A stretch of DNA of 64,000 nucleotides from positions 1 to 64,000 of the forward strand of contig CP081161.1 in NCBI GenBank assembly GCA_025141675.1. The letters are read 5' to 3'. Position 1 is the first letter of the stretch; every line of letters begins with the position of its first letter. This document shows positions 1 to 11,869 of the stretch, piece by piece. A program made the translations under genes and the position numbers. The notes under the pieces are model-generated. The model was not told the DNA's origin. It searched no databases and worked only from the letters and a program-made list of their open reading frames with translations. The stretch comes from Rhodobacteraceae bacterium S2214. GTDB taxonomy: Bacteria > Pseudomonadota > Alphaproteobacteria > Rhodobacterales > Rhodobacteraceae.

Positions 1-1344
1 ATGACGAACGATACGTGGGCACGTGTACTTGGAACTTTGGAAGAGGTTCTTGGCGCCAACAGCTATTCCAATTGGATCGAACCATTAGAGTTCGGCGGTT
101 TGAATGGTGGCGTCGCGACTTTAAACGCACCAACGACTTTTATCGGTAACTACGTCAAACAGAATTTCTCTGATCTGATTCTGCACAAGATGCGCGAAGC
201 AGATCAAAGCATTGACCGCCTTAGTTTTGCGGTTGGTGGGGAACGTCGCGCAGCGGCCGTCACAAAAGACGTCCGCACACCATCAGCAGCACCACGTGCT
301 GAAGCATCCACTGCTGGTCTCGATAAACGGTTTACGTTCGACACATTTGTTGTCGGTAAGCCAAACGAACTCGCCCATGCCGCCGCTCGTCGTGTGGCCG
401 AAGGTGGTCCTGTCAGCTTTAACCCACTGTTCCTTTATGGTGGCGTCGGCCTTGGCAAAACGCACCTGATGCACGCGATCGCCCACGAATTGCGCAGTCA
501 GCAGCCGCATCTGAACGTTCTGTACCTGTCCGCCGAACAGTTCATGTATCGTTTCATTACGGCCCTGCGTGATCGCAAAATGATGGATTTCAAAGATTTG
601 TTCCGCTCTGTCGACATTCTGATGGTCGACGACGTTCAGTTCCTTGCAGGCAAAGACAGCACGCAAGAAGAATTCTTCCACACGTTCAACGCGCTCGTCG
701 ACGCTGGCAAGCAGATCATCATTTCTGCTGACCGTGCTCCGGGTGAAATCAAGGACTTAGAAGAGCGGATCAAATCCCGCCTACAATGTGGTCTTGTCGT
801 TGACCTACACCCAACCGACTATGAACTGCGTCTCGGAGTTCTTCAGGCCAAAGCCGAAGCATACGCGCCGATGTACCAAGGCATCGAAATGGCCGACGGC
901 GTTCTCGAATTCCTGGCCCACCGGATCAGCACAAACGTGCGCGTGCTGGAAGGCGCTTTGACCCGCCTATTCGCATTCGCATCGCTGGTCGGTCGCGAAA
1001 TCAACCTTGAGCTGACCCAAGACTGCTTGGCTGATGTTCTGAAAGCATCTGATCGCAAGGTCACGGTCGAAGAAATCCAGCGCAAGGTATCTGAGCACTA
1101 CAACATCCGCCTGTCTGACATGATCGGGCCAAAGCGGGTGCGCACCTTGGCACGTCCGCGGCAAATCGCGATGTATCTTGCGAAAACCATGACAAGCCGG
1201 TCCTTGCCAGAAATCGGACGTCGTTTTGGTGGTCGCGATCATACAACCGTCATGCACGGCGTGAAAAAGATTGAAGAACTGCAAGCAACCGACAGTCAAA
1301 TGGCTGATGATGTGGAACTTCTGCGTCGCGCTTTGTCGGAATAA
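1..1344 (+). CDS. dnaA: Chromosomal replication initiator protein DnaA
   Basis: DnaA binds DnaA boxes at oriC, forms an ATP-dependent filament and opens the origin. The 447-residue protein is of usual length. It shows an N-terminal DnaB/DiaA-contact domain (about 1-75), a variable linker (about 80-108), an AAA+ domain with Walker A GGVGLGKT at 147-154 and Walker B LMVDDVQF at 207-214, and a C-terminal DNA-binding domain with the signature GGRDHTTVMHG near 412-422. The window opens on its ATG, so its promoter and any upstream origin lie outside. dnaN follows after 127 bp, the common dnaA-dnaN-recF order. Confidence 0.98.
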   Translation: MTNDTWARVLGTLEEVLGANSYSNWIEPLEFGGLNGGVATLNAPTTFIGNYVKQNFSDLILHKMREADQSIDRLSFAVGGERRAAAVTKDVRTPSAAPRAEASTAGLDKRFTFDTFVVGKPNELAHAAARRVAEGGPVSFNPLFLYGGVGLGKTHLMHAIAHELRSQQPHLNVLYLSAEQFMYRFITALRDRKMMDFKDLFRSVDILMVDDVQFLAGKDSTQEEFFHTFNALVDAGKQIIISADRAPGEIKDLEERIKSRLQCGLVVDLHPTDYELRLGVLQAKAEAYAPMYQGIEMADGVLEFLAHRISTNVRVLEGALTRLFAFASLVGREINLELTQDCLADVLKASDRKVTVEEIQRKVSEHYNIRLSDMIGPKRVRTLARPRQIAMYLAKTMTSRSLPEIGRRFGGRDHTTVMHGVKKIEELQATDSQMADDVELLRRALSE

Positions 1345-1471
1345 GCCGCCCACGCCTTGACGCTGCCCTTCAACGCGGCAACAGTCCAACAAAACGCTTG
1401 AGCCTGCTGGGATATAGGATAGTTTTCAACTCCCGGCGGCACAAAGCACGCCTAATTGCGGAGCATGGGAC

Positions 1472-2590
1472 ATGAAATTCAGTATTGAACGGGCGGCATT
1501 GCTGAAGGCCGTGGCACAAGCACAATCCGTCGTTGAACGGCGCAACACGATTCCGATCCTTGCGAACGTCTTGATCGAAGCCAATGGCGATGATGTGATG
1601 TTCCGCGCGACCGATCTTGATATCGAAGTTGTCGACAAAGCACCTGCCAAGGTCGAACGCGCTGGCGCGACCACAGTCGCCGCTGTCACGCTGAACGAAA
1701 TCGTACGCAAATTGCCTGACGGTGCCTTGGTCACGCTGACCGAAGATGGCGCATCTGGCCGTTTGACGATTGAAGCAGGTCGGTCGAATTTCTCTTTGGC
1801 GACACTGCCAAAAGAAGATTTTCCCGTTATGGCATCATCCGAATACGCCGCGAATTTCTCGGCGCCTGCGCCGACGCTGCGTCGTCTTTTCGACAAAGCC
1901 AAGTTCGCGATTTCGACCGAAGAAACACGCTACTACCTAAACGGTGTCTACATGCACGTGTCCGACGCGGACGGCGGTAAGGTGCTGCGCTGCGTTGCAA
2001 CCGACGGCCACCGCCTTGCGCGGATCGACGCGGAATTGCCTGAAGGTGCGGCAGAAATGGCTGGGGTCATCGTACCCCGCAAAACCGTTGGCGAATTGCG
2101 CAAGCTGCTTGATGACGACGACATGCAGATCGCAGTGTCCGTATCTGAAACCAAGATCCGGTTCGCGACACCAACGATCACGCTGACCTCGAAGGTCATC
2201 GACGGCACCTTCCCAGATTACACGCGTGTTATTCCGACAGGAAACACACGCAAACTCGAAGTCGATGCCGCGGAATTCGCAAAGGCCGTCGATCGAGTGG
2301 CAACTGTGTCTTCTGAACGGTCGCGCGCCGTGAAACTATCGCTCGACGAAGACCGTCTTGTTCTGTCCGTCAACGCGCCAGACAGCGGTGCTGCGGAGGA
2401 AGAACTGGCTGTAGCATATGGCGACGAACGCCTCGAAATTGGGTTTAACGCCAAATACTTACTCGAAATTGCGAGCCAAGTCGACCGTGAAAACGCGGTG
2501 TTCATGTTCAACTCATCGGGCGATCCAACGTTGATGCGCGAAGGCAATGACACCACTGCGATTTACGTCGTTATGCCAATGCGCGTGTGA
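1472..2590 (+). CDS. dnaN: DNA polymerase III subunit beta (sliding clamp)
   Basis: The 372-residue protein has the normal length of the bacterial clamp, made of three repeats of the same fold (about 1-120, 130-245 and 250-372). The N-terminal MKFSIERAALLKAV and the C-terminal VVMPMRV, which closes the third domain next to the hydrophobic pocket for polymerase and MutS tails, are characteristic. Two copies form the ring that tethers polymerase III to DNA. It lies between dnaA and recF. The 127-bp gap before it shows no clear DnaA box or terminator to my eye. Confidence 0.98.
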   Translation: MKFSIERAALLKAVAQAQSVVERRNTIPILANVLIEANGDDVMFRATDLDIEVVDKAPAKVERAGATTVAAVTLNEIVRKLPDGALVTLTEDGASGRLTIEAGRSNFSLATLPKEDFPVMASSEYAANFSAPAPTLRRLFDKAKFAISTEETRYYLNGVYMHVSDADGGKVLRCVATDGHRLARIDAELPEGAAEMAGVIVPRKTVGELRKLLDDDDMQIAVSVSETKIRFATPTITLTSKVIDGTFPDYTRVIPTGNTRKLEVDAAEFAKAVDRVATVSSERSRAVKLSLDEDRLVLSVNAPDSGAAEEELAVAYGDERLEIGFNAKYLLEIASQVDRENAVFMFNSSGDPTLMREGNDTTAIYVVMPMRV

Positions 2591-2634
2591 CGCGGACACC
2601 TTGCCAAGCCATCATCTGCACGTAAGGTTCAGCG

Positions 2635-3747
2635 ATGCTCGCGCTCTCTGAACTCACGTTGTCCCATTTCCGGTCGCACCGCCGTGCGGTACTGGAGGTC
2701 GACGCGCGACCTGTGGCCATCTACGGCGCAAACGGGGCTGGAAAGACCAATCTGATCGAAGCCGTTTCGATGCTGTCCCCTGGTCGGGGTCTGCGGCGGG
2801 CAGGCATGGACGATCTAATCCGTAGGCCGGAGTCACTGGGCTGGAAGATCACGGCAGTCCTGCAATCGCTGAACCAGACACACGAAATCAGCACTTTCGC
2901 CGAACCCACGCAATCGCGCCAAGTGCGGATTGATGAAAAGACATCACCACAGACCGCCCTAGGTCGCATCGCACGCATCTTGTGGCTGGTGCCGTCGATG
3001 GATCGTCTCTGGATTGAAGGGGCCGAAGGACGCAGACGTTTTCTAGATCGTGCCACGCTCAGCTTCACACCGTCCCATGCCGAAGCGGTGCTGTCCTATG
3101 AAAAGGCCATGCGCGAACGCAATCGGCTGTTAAAGGACATGGTGCGCGACCCCCATTGGTACGTCGCCCTTGAACGGCAGATGGCCGAAGCGGGCGCCGT
3201 GATCCACATGAACCGCACGAACACGATCAATGAATTAAACACCGCACAGGCCAACGCCACGACCGCGTTCCCGACTGCGGATCTGTCGCTTACCAATCCG
3301 GACGGCGGTTGCGAAACGCCAGGGGATCCAGCCGCGCTTGTCGATGCTTTCGCCCAGAACCGACCGCGTGACTTGGCCGCGGGACGCGCACTGCATGGGC
3401 CACACCGGTCAGATTTAGGAGCCACCTATGCCGAAAAAGGTGTTCTTGCCAAAGATTGCTCAACAGGCGAACAAAAAGCGCTGCTGATTTCGCTCATTTT
3501 GGCAAATGGACGGGCGCTGACACGGGATTTCGGCGCACCGCCCATCCTGTTGCTTGATGAGGTGGCAGCGCACCTTGACGCAGGTCGTCGCGCGGCACTT
3601 TATGATGAAATCTGCACATTGGGTGCGCAAGCTTGGATGACTGGCACGGGGCCAGAATTGTTCGGGGAACTTGGCCACCGTGCGCAATTCATCGAAGTCG
3701 GAGACGACACTGGCGCATCAACAGTCACACAAAGGGACGCACCATGA
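2635..3747 (+). CDS. recF: DNA replication and repair protein RecF
   Basis: RecF is an SMC-like ATPase that, with RecO and RecR, loads RecA at single-strand gaps. The 370-residue protein has Walker A GANGAGKTNL at 31-40, an ABC-type signature STGEQKALL near 278 and Walker B LLLDEVAAHLD near 304-314. It is in the standard place after dnaN (44-bp gap). Its stop TGA (3745-3747) overlaps the ATG of the next gene as ATGA, so the VOC-family gene behind it is probably translationally coupled. Confidence 0.97.
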   Translation: MLALSELTLSHFRSHRRAVLEVDARPVAIYGANGAGKTNLIEAVSMLSPGRGLRRAGMDDLIRRPESLGWKITAVLQSLNQTHEISTFAEPTQSRQVRIDEKTSPQTALGRIARILWLVPSMDRLWIEGAEGRRRFLDRATLSFTPSHAEAVLSYEKAMRERNRLLKDMVRDPHWYVALERQMAEAGAVIHMNRTNTINELNTAQANATTAFPTADLSLTNPDGGCETPGDPAALVDAFAQNRPRDLAAGRALHGPHRSDLGATYAEKGVLAKDCSTGEQKALLISLILANGRALTRDFGAPPILLLDEVAAHLDAGRRAALYDEICTLGAQAWMTGTGPELFGELGHRAQFIEVGDDTGASTVTQRDAP

Positions 3748-4196
3748 CAAAACTTCCGGTACAGCGGGTCAGCCTCATCACGCTTGGCGTCGCAGATCTC
3801 GCGGTTTCACGGAAATTCTACGGGGACCTTGGTTGGACACCCAAAGACGAAGTACCGGGTCAGGTGATTTTCTATCAGTTACATGGTGCAGTTCTGGGGC
3901 TATTCGGGATCGAACCGCTCGCCGAAGATCAAGGGCGACCAGAAGCAAAGCTCGGCACGGGCGCGATGACCCTTGCACAGAATTTCCGCAACGAAGCCGA
4001 AGTTGACGAAGCCTACGCGCATGCGCTGGCCGCCGGGGCAACTGCGCTTAAGGCACCAGAAAAGGTCTTTTGGGGCGGCTATTCAGGCTATTACGCTGAT
4101 CCGGACGGTCATCCGTGGGAAGTTGCGTTTAACCCGTTTTGGGAACTTGATGACGACGGCATTCAAACTTTGCCGGACGAGGCGCCAACTGCATGA
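3744..4196 (+). CDS. VOC (glyoxalase/bleomycin resistance) family protein
   Basis: A 150-residue single-domain protein of the vicinal oxygen chelate superfamily. The start VSLITLGVADLAVSRKFYGDLGW is the usual first beta-alpha-beta unit, and YYADPDGHPWEVAFNP near 114-129 is the usual end, with a metal-ligand-type glutamate in WEVAFNP. I chose the ATG at 3744 because it overlaps the recF stop (ATGA) and the VOC fold begins directly after it; an upstream in-frame start would run deep into recF. The substrate cannot be told from sequence. It overlaps the next gene, a LysE exporter, again by ATGA. Confidence 0.85.
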   Translation: MTKLPVQRVSLITLGVADLAVSRKFYGDLGWTPKDEVPGQVIFYQLHGAVLGLFGIEPLAEDQGRPEAKLGTGAMTLAQNFRNEAEVDEAYAHALAAGATALKAPEKVFWGGYSGYYADPDGHPWEVAFNPFWELDDDGIQTLPDEAPTA

Positions 4197-4813
4197 CGCT
4201 TTCACCAGCCGACCTGCTGCTCTACGCAGGTGCCTTGTTTGTTCTCTTCCTAACGCCCGGTCCGGTTTGGGTCGCACTGATCGCACGCACGCTATCTGGT
4301 GGCTTTAACGGGGCGTGGCCACTCGCCCTTGGTGTGGTGATCGGCGACGTCCTTTGGCCCCTTGTCGCGATCTTTGGACTGACTTGGCTTGTTTCCTTGT
4401 ACGGCGGGATACTCCAAGCAATCAGTTGGGTCGCGTGCGTGATGTTTATCGCAATGGGTGTGCTTCTTATCCGGCACGCGGATAAAACCATCGCAAGCGA
4501 TAGCCGTCTCACAAAACCTGGTATGTGGGCTGGATTTATAGCTGGGCTCGCCGTCATCTTGGGCAATCCAAAGGCGGTTTTGTTCTATATGGGCATGCTG
4601 CCCGGGTTTTTTGATCTGACCGCGGTGACAGGCTATGACATCGCGGCGATCTGCACCTTGTCATTTGTCGTACCACTGATCGGCAACCTGACTTTGGCTC
4701 TGTTCATCGGCAAAGCCCGCGCGCTTTTGACGTCGCCAACAGCCCTGAAACGAACCAACATCATCGCTGGCTTTTTGCTGATCGGCGTCGGCCTAATTAT
4801 CCCTTTCGCGTGA
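4193..4813 (+). CDS. LysE family translocator
   Basis: A 206-residue membrane protein with about six hydrophobic segments. The N-terminal LFLTPGPVWVALIARTLSGGF and the internal GFIAGLAVILGNPKAVLFYMG are typical of the LysE/RhtB amino-acid exporter superfamily, in particular the NPKA motif at the start of the second half. It probably exports an amino acid or related small metabolite out of the cytoplasm; the substrate is unknown. It overlaps the VOC gene by ATGA, so recF, the VOC gene and this gene look like one transcript. Confidence 0.88.
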   Translation: MTLSPADLLLYAGALFVLFLTPGPVWVALIARTLSGGFNGAWPLALGVVIGDVLWPLVAIFGLTWLVSLYGGILQAISWVACVMFIAMGVLLIRHADKTIASDSRLTKPGMWAGFIAGLAVILGNPKAVLFYMGMLPGFFDLTAVTGYDIAAICTLSFVVPLIGNLTLALFIGKARALLTSPTALKRTNIIAGFLLIGVGLIIPFA

Positions 4814-4874
4814 CACAAAATGTAGCGGCAAACGCGTGACATTGCCCCCGAAAAAGCATATATTTTGGGGGTAG

Positions 4875-7310
<2,436 letters not shown>

Positions 7311-7314
7311 ATCG

Positions 7315-7341
7315 AAAAGGCCCGCACAGCGCGGGCCTTTT
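7315..7341 (+). terminator. Rho-independent terminator after gyrB
   Basis: An 11-bp perfect stem, AAAAGGCCCGC (7315-7325) with GCGGGCCTTTT (7331-7341), closes a 5-nt loop ACAGC and starts 4 nt after the gyrB stop. The T-rich tail continues to about 7349. It also lies just beyond the 3' end of the convergent aminopeptidase gene (stop at 7359) and may serve both strands. Confidence 0.92.
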
Positions 7342-7358
7342 CTTTATTTGTTAACGAC

Positions 7359-8597
7359 TTAGAATGCCCATTCGCCTTTGCGCATCACAGGTACTTTTTC
7401 ACCCGATAGCGTCACACCATCGATATCAACGGCGTCCGACCCCATCATCCAATCGACGTGGATCAGACTTTGGTTGCCGCCCTTTTGTTGCAACTCTTCG
7501 GGTGCCAACTCAGATCCGCCTTCGATCGTGTCCGCATAGCATTGGCCAAGCGCAATGTGGCACGATGCATTTTCGTCAAACAACGTGTTGAAAAACAGCA
7601 CGCCGGACTGCGAAATCGGGCTGGAGTGCGGAACCAAAGCAACCTCGCCAATGCGGCTGGCCCCATCGTCAGTCGCGAGTAATGCGCGAAGCTGATCTTG
7701 CCCTTTCGACGCCGTCGCTTCTACGATTTTGCCTGCCTCAAAACGGACGGAAATATCTTCAATAACATTACCTTGGTGCGCAAGCGGTTTGGTCGCAGAC
7801 ACCGTACCGTCGACCTTATAGGCATGCGGACACGTGAACACTTCCTCAGTCGGGATGTTCGGCTGACACACAACACCATTCAGTGCAGGCGATGCCCCAC
7901 CCTTCCAAATATGGCCTTCAGCGAGGCCAAGTTGCAGATCAGTGCCCGGACCAGTGTAATGCAGCGCGTCAAATTTTTGATCGTTCAGCCATTTCACACG
8001 CTTCTTCAGTTCAGCTGTATGATCTGCCCAATTCGCAACCGGATCGTCGCCATCCAAACGAGACGCATCGTAAATCGCATCCATCAGCTTACCTTGCGCT
8101 TCAGCAACTGGCAGATCTGGGAAGACGCGCGCCGCCCAAGCGGCGCCGGGATAGGCAACAATATTCCAGTTCACCTCAAAACCCACAATCGGGTTCATCG
8201 CCGGTTTTGCCGCGATTGAAGTAGCTTTCGACAGCCGCGCAACCTTGCTTGGGTCTTGATCAGCCAGCAACATCGGGTCATCGCCTGTGATCGCCATACG
8301 CGCAGCGCCACCCTTAAATGCAGCGGCAAGACCTTCGTAGAACCACGCAGGCGCATGGTCAAAACTGCTATCGTCCGCATTTTCATAGCGCGCCAAGGTT
8401 ATTGCATCGTCGCTAAAGAATGGCATGACAACGCCAGCGCCCGCTTTATAGGCATGCACAGCGATGCGCTGAACCAGCGGCAACGCGGACATCGGGGCCG
8501 TGATCACCAGATCCTGGCCCTTCTGAAGATTTACACCTGTACGCACAGCGACTTCGGCAAGCCGGTCGAGTTTCACAGGATCGATATGGTCGGACAT
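7359..8597 (-). CDS. Aminopeptidase, M29 family (thermophilic metalloprotease type)
   Basis: M29 peptidases are two-metal aminopeptidases that remove N-terminal residues from peptides in the cytoplasm. The 412-residue protein has the family length and the metal-binding stretches: IPTEEVFTCPH (glutamate and histidine), FDENASCHIALG and LIHVDWMMGSDAVDIDG near the C terminus. I took the ATG at 8597 because an AGGTG Shine-Dalgarno sits just upstream; a longer in-frame reading of 16 extra residues lacks one. It lies 60 bp behind the aldehyde dehydrogenase on the same strand and may be the last gene of the polyamine operon. Confidence 0.9.
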   Translation of the reverse strand: MSDHIDPVKLDRLAEVAVRTGVNLQKGQDLVITAPMSALPLVQRIAVHAYKAGAGVVMPFFSDDAITLARYENADDSSFDHAPAWFYEGLAAAFKGGAARMAITGDDPMLLADQDPSKVARLSKATSIAAKPAMNPIVGFEVNWNIVAYPGAAWAARVFPDLPVAEAQGKLMDAIYDASRLDGDDPVANWADHTAELKKRVKWLNDQKFDALHYTGPGTDLQLGLAEGHIWKGGASPALNGVVCQPNIPTEEVFTCPHAYKVDGTVSATKPLAHQGNVIEDISVRFEAGKIVEATASKGQDQLRALLATDDGASRIGEVALVPHSSPISQSGVLFFNTLFDENASCHIALGQCYADTIEGGSELAPEELQQKGGNQSLIHVDWMMGSDAVDIDGVTLSGEKVPVMRKGEWAF

Positions 8598-8657
8598 GGT
8601 GCACCTCAGTTTTGAAAACTGTGCCAACCTACGCCCGACCACCATGAGGTCAACCAG

Positions 8658-10079
8658 TTAAGAAATGCCTGCGACAGCTTTCACTTCGAGATATTCCTCA
8701 AGCCCCCAAACAGATCCTTCGCGCCCATTTCCGGACTGCTTGTACCCGCCAAACGGGGTCACGCCGCCTAAGAAATTGCCGTTAACTTCGACCATTCCCG
8801 ACCGCATCCCCCGCGCCATTCTCTTAGCCTTTTCAGAGTCTTGGGTCTGCACATAGTTCCCCAAACCGTATGGGGTATCATTTGCGATTGCCAACGCATC
8901 GGCTTCGTCCTTGAATGGAATAATTACCAATACCGGACCAAAAATTTCTTCGCGCGCAATCTTCATATCATTGTTCACATCGGCAAAAATCGTGGGCTTC
9001 ACAAAATAACCAACGTCCATGCCGTCAGGACGCCCTGTGCCACCAGCAACAAGGCGCGCGCCTTCATCAATTCCAACTTGGATCAAACCCTGCACTTTGT
9101 GCCAATGCACATCGCTGACGAGTGGGCCGATGTGTCGACCGTCTTTTTGCGCGATCCCGACCTCTTGCTTTTCAGCCAGCCCTTTGGCGGTTTCGACAAC
9201 TTGATCATAAATGCTTTCTTCAACCAACATGCGGGTCGGCGCGTTGCATGACTGGCCCGTGTTTTGGAAGCAATGGCGCACTCCACGGGCAACAGCCTTT
9301 TCATCAGCATCCGCGAAAATGACGTTTGCACCCTTACCGCCCAGCTCGAGACTGACACGCTTGACGCTATCTGCGGCGGCCTTTGTAATCAAAGCACCTG
9401 CACGCGTTGACCCTGTAAAGCTGACCATATCGACGTCAGGATGCACCGATAGCTGCGAACCGACACCGGCACCGTCACCATTCACCATGTTAAAGACGCC
9501 TGCAGGGAAACCCGCTTCATCAATCATTTCGGCCAGAAGAATCGAAGACAGCGGCGCAATCTCTGACGGCTTCAGCACAACAGTGCAGCCAACTGCCAGC
9601 GCCGGTATTACCTTCAGCGTGACTTGGTTCATGGGCCAGTTCCACGGCGTAATCAAAGCGGCGACGCCAATCGGTTCGTGGTAGATCCAATCATTGCCGC
9701 TCTTGCGCTCAAACTCATACGCGCGCGCCGCACGAATTGCTTCCTTGATGTGCCAAGCACCTGCGCCCCACTGGGACGACTCGGACAGCGACTTCGGTGC
9801 CCCCATTTCCAGCGACATCGCCTCCGACATCTCTGTCTTTTTTGCCTTATAGATCACTTCGAGCCGTTCCAATGCGGCAAGACGTTCTTCTAAGGGGGTC
9901 GCAGACCATGCAGGAAAAGCAGCCTTTGCGGCTGCAACAGCGTCGTCGGTATCTGATTGAGAACCAACAGAAATTACGGCACATTGTTGTTCAGTCGACG
10001 GGTCAATGACGGCCAGATCAGCCGCAATTGCCGGCGCAACCCATGCGCCATTAATGTAAAAATCACGTTTCTTGATCAT
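8658..10079 (-). CDS. NAD(P)-dependent aldehyde dehydrogenase, probable aminoaldehyde type
   Basis: A 473-residue ALDH superfamily enzyme with the usual catalytic pair: glutamate 245 in LELGGKGANVIF and cysteine 278 in FQNTGQSCNAPT. The cofactor region has TPWNWPMNQV and GSTRAG. In this neighbourhood (polyamine transporter, SpuC-type aminotransferase, PuuB-like oxidase) the likely substrate is an aminoaldehyde such as 4-aminobutyraldehyde or its gamma-glutamyl form, giving GABA. That assignment is from context. An AAAGGA Shine-Dalgarno precedes the ATG. The potI-like gene ends 83 bp upstream. Confidence 0.9.
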   Translation of the reverse strand: MIKKRDFYINGAWVAPAIAADLAVIDPSTEQQCAVISVGSQSDTDDAVAAAKAAFPAWSATPLEERLAALERLEVIYKAKKTEMSEAMSLEMGAPKSLSESSQWGAGAWHIKEAIRAARAYEFERKSGNDWIYHEPIGVAALITPWNWPMNQVTLKVIPALAVGCTVVLKPSEIAPLSSILLAEMIDEAGFPAGVFNMVNGDGAGVGSQLSVHPDVDMVSFTGSTRAGALITKAAADSVKRVSLELGGKGANVIFADADEKAVARGVRHCFQNTGQSCNAPTRMLVEESIYDQVVETAKGLAEKQEVGIAQKDGRHIGPLVSDVHWHKVQGLIQVGIDEGARLVAGGTGRPDGMDVGYFVKPTIFADVNNDMKIAREEIFGPVLVIIPFKDEADALAIANDTPYGLGNYVQTQDSEKAKRMARGMRSGMVEVNGNFLGGVTPFGGYKQSGNGREGSVWGLEEYLEVKAVAGIS

Positions 10080-10162
10080 GCTGATATCCTTTTGTCAGCG
10101 GCACCTTAGGGAAGACCGCGTTGGACCTATTGGCCAATCAACAGGGGCTAGTGGCAGCTCGC

Positions 10163-10981
10163 CTAACTGTTCATCTCCGCGCGGGCTTCGTCCGCTCTGG
10201 CCCGCGCAACATTCCGTTTCATGACCAAAGATGCACATATCACACCACAAGTGACAATCCCGATCATGATCGTTGATAGTGCGTTAATTTCTGGCGTCAC
10301 ACCCAGCCGCACCGCCGAGAAGATTTTGATTGGCAACGTCGTTGATGATGGGCCCGACGCAAAAGATGCAATCACCAGATCATCAAGCGACAAGGTAAAC
10401 GCCAGCAGCCAACCCGCGATCACAGACGGTGCGATAATCGGCAATGTCACGGATCGAAACGCATCAAATGGCGTGCAGCCAAGATCAAGCGCAGCCTCTT
10501 CCAGCGACTTATCAAAACTGATCAAACGCGATGATACCACGACCGAAACATAACACATCGAGAACGTTGTATGGGCCAAGACAATCGTCAAGACACCGCG
10601 ATCTAAGTCTATGGCAATAAAGAAAAGAAGCAGTGAAAGCCCTGTGATCACTTCGGGCATGACCAATGGCGCATAGACCATGCCAGAAAACAATGTGCGC
10701 CCGAAGAAACGGCCACCACGGACCATGACATATGCCGCCATCGTACCAAGAACAGTGGCCAGCGTCGATGACCAGAACCCCACCTTGACGGTCACCCAAG
10801 CTGCGTCAAGAAATGCATCGTTTTGAAGCAGTTCGGCATACCATTTTGCAGAAAATCCGGCCCACACCGTGACCAACCGGCTTTCGTTGAAGCTGTAGAT
10901 CACGAGGATGATCATCGGCAGATAGAGAAACGCGAATCCCAACGTCAGCGACGTCGCATTGAACCAGCTAAAGCGCCTCAT
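10163..10981 (-). CDS. potI: Putrescine/polyamine ABC transporter permease, PotI/PotC type
   Basis: A 272-residue inner-membrane permease with about six transmembrane segments. The coupling EAA loop reads SLEEAALDLGCTPFDAFRSVTLP, which is typical of PotC/PotI proteins. It forms the channel with the PotH-like protein encoded just upstream, and their genes overlap by ATGA (start 10981, upstream stop at 10978-10980). Putrescine as substrate is inferred from the binding protein and the divergent catabolic genes. Confidence 0.92.
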   Translation of the reverse strand: MRRFSWFNATSLTLGFAFLYLPMIILVIYSFNESRLVTVWAGFSAKWYAELLQNDAFLDAAWVTVKVGFWSSTLATVLGTMAAYVMVRGGRFFGRTLFSGMVYAPLVMPEVITGLSLLLFFIAIDLDRGVLTIVLAHTTFSMCYVSVVVSSRLISFDKSLEEAALDLGCTPFDAFRSVTLPIIAPSVIAGWLLAFTLSLDDLVIASFASGPSSTTLPIKIFSAVRLGVTPEINALSTIMIGIVTCGVICASLVMKRNVARARADEARAEMNS

Positions 10982-11868
10982 CCGTCCAGCTCCCGCTGCT
11001 TCTGCTCATTGCGCTGGAATAGGATGATTGGGATGATCAAGATCAGCAACAGTATGACCGCGACCGTCGATGCCACCGGCCAGTCACGGTTCGAAAAGAA
11101 TTCTTCCCACAAAACCTTACCAATCATCAGCGTGTCTGAACCACCTAGCAGCGATGGGATGACAAATTCGCCCAGCGCGGGAATGAACACAAGAAAGCAG
11201 CCAGCAATGACGCCCGACTTTGCAAGGGGTGCCGTCACAAGCCAAAACGCTTGGGTCCGGGTGCAACCAAGGTCTTCCGCCGCTTCAAGCAGGCTGTCGT
11301 CCATCTTTTCCAACGCTGCGTAGATCGGCAGCACCATGAACGGCAGGTATGTGTAGACAATCCCGATATAGACGGCGACGCTGGTGTTCAGGATCGTCAA
11401 AGGCGCATCAATGATCCCAATGCTTAGCAGCAACTGGTTAAGATATCCTTCCGTTCCAAGGATGCCGATCCACGCGTAGACCCTGATCAAGAACGATGTC
11501 CAGAACGGCAAAATAATCAACATCATCAAGGTCGGGCGCCACTCTTCGGCGGCTTTGGCCATTCCGTAAGCGATTGGAAACCCAACCAAAAGCGTGAAGA
11601 ATGTGGCGATTAACGCAATCTTCAAACTAGATAGATAGGCTTTCCAATACAGGTCATCCCCGGTCAGAAAGGCGTAATTGTCCCAGTTCAGTTCAGCAAA
11701 AAATGCATTAATGCCTGCCCACCCAGCAGCAATATCAAGCTGCGGACCATAAGGGGGAATAGACAGTTCGTAGTAAGAAAAACTGATGCGCAGCACGATA
11801 AGGAACGGCACAAAGAACAACGCAAGCAACCATACATATGGAACCGCAATGAGGATGAAGCGGCGCAT
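10978..11868 (-). CDS. potH: Putrescine/polyamine ABC transporter permease, PotH/PotB type
   Basis: A 296-residue permease with an N-terminal membrane anchor (about 7-27) and the EAA loop SLLEAAEDLGCTRTQAFWLVTAPL used to contact the ATPase. The periplasmic stretch after the first segment (about 30-75) is long, as in PotH/PotB proteins. It overlaps the downstream permease gene and sits 1 bp from the ATPase gene, so the three are one translational block. Confidence 0.92.
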   Translation of the reverse strand: MRRFILIAVPYVWLLALFFVPFLIVLRISFSYYELSIPPYGPQLDIAAGWAGINAFFAELNWDNYAFLTGDDLYWKAYLSSLKIALIATFFTLLVGFPIAYGMAKAAEEWRPTLMMLIILPFWTSFLIRVYAWIGILGTEGYLNQLLLSIGIIDAPLTILNTSVAVYIGIVYTYLPFMVLPIYAALEKMDDSLLEAAEDLGCTRTQAFWLVTAPLAKSGVIAGCFLVFIPALGEFVIPSLLGGSDTLMIGKVLWEEFFSNRDWPVASTVAVILLLILIIPIILFQRNEQKQRELDG

Positions 11869-11869
11869 C

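Noticed and set aside
1345..1471. Possible oriC between dnaA and dnaN
   Set aside because: I looked for DnaA boxes (TTATCCACA-like) and AT-rich repeats and saw none that convinced me.
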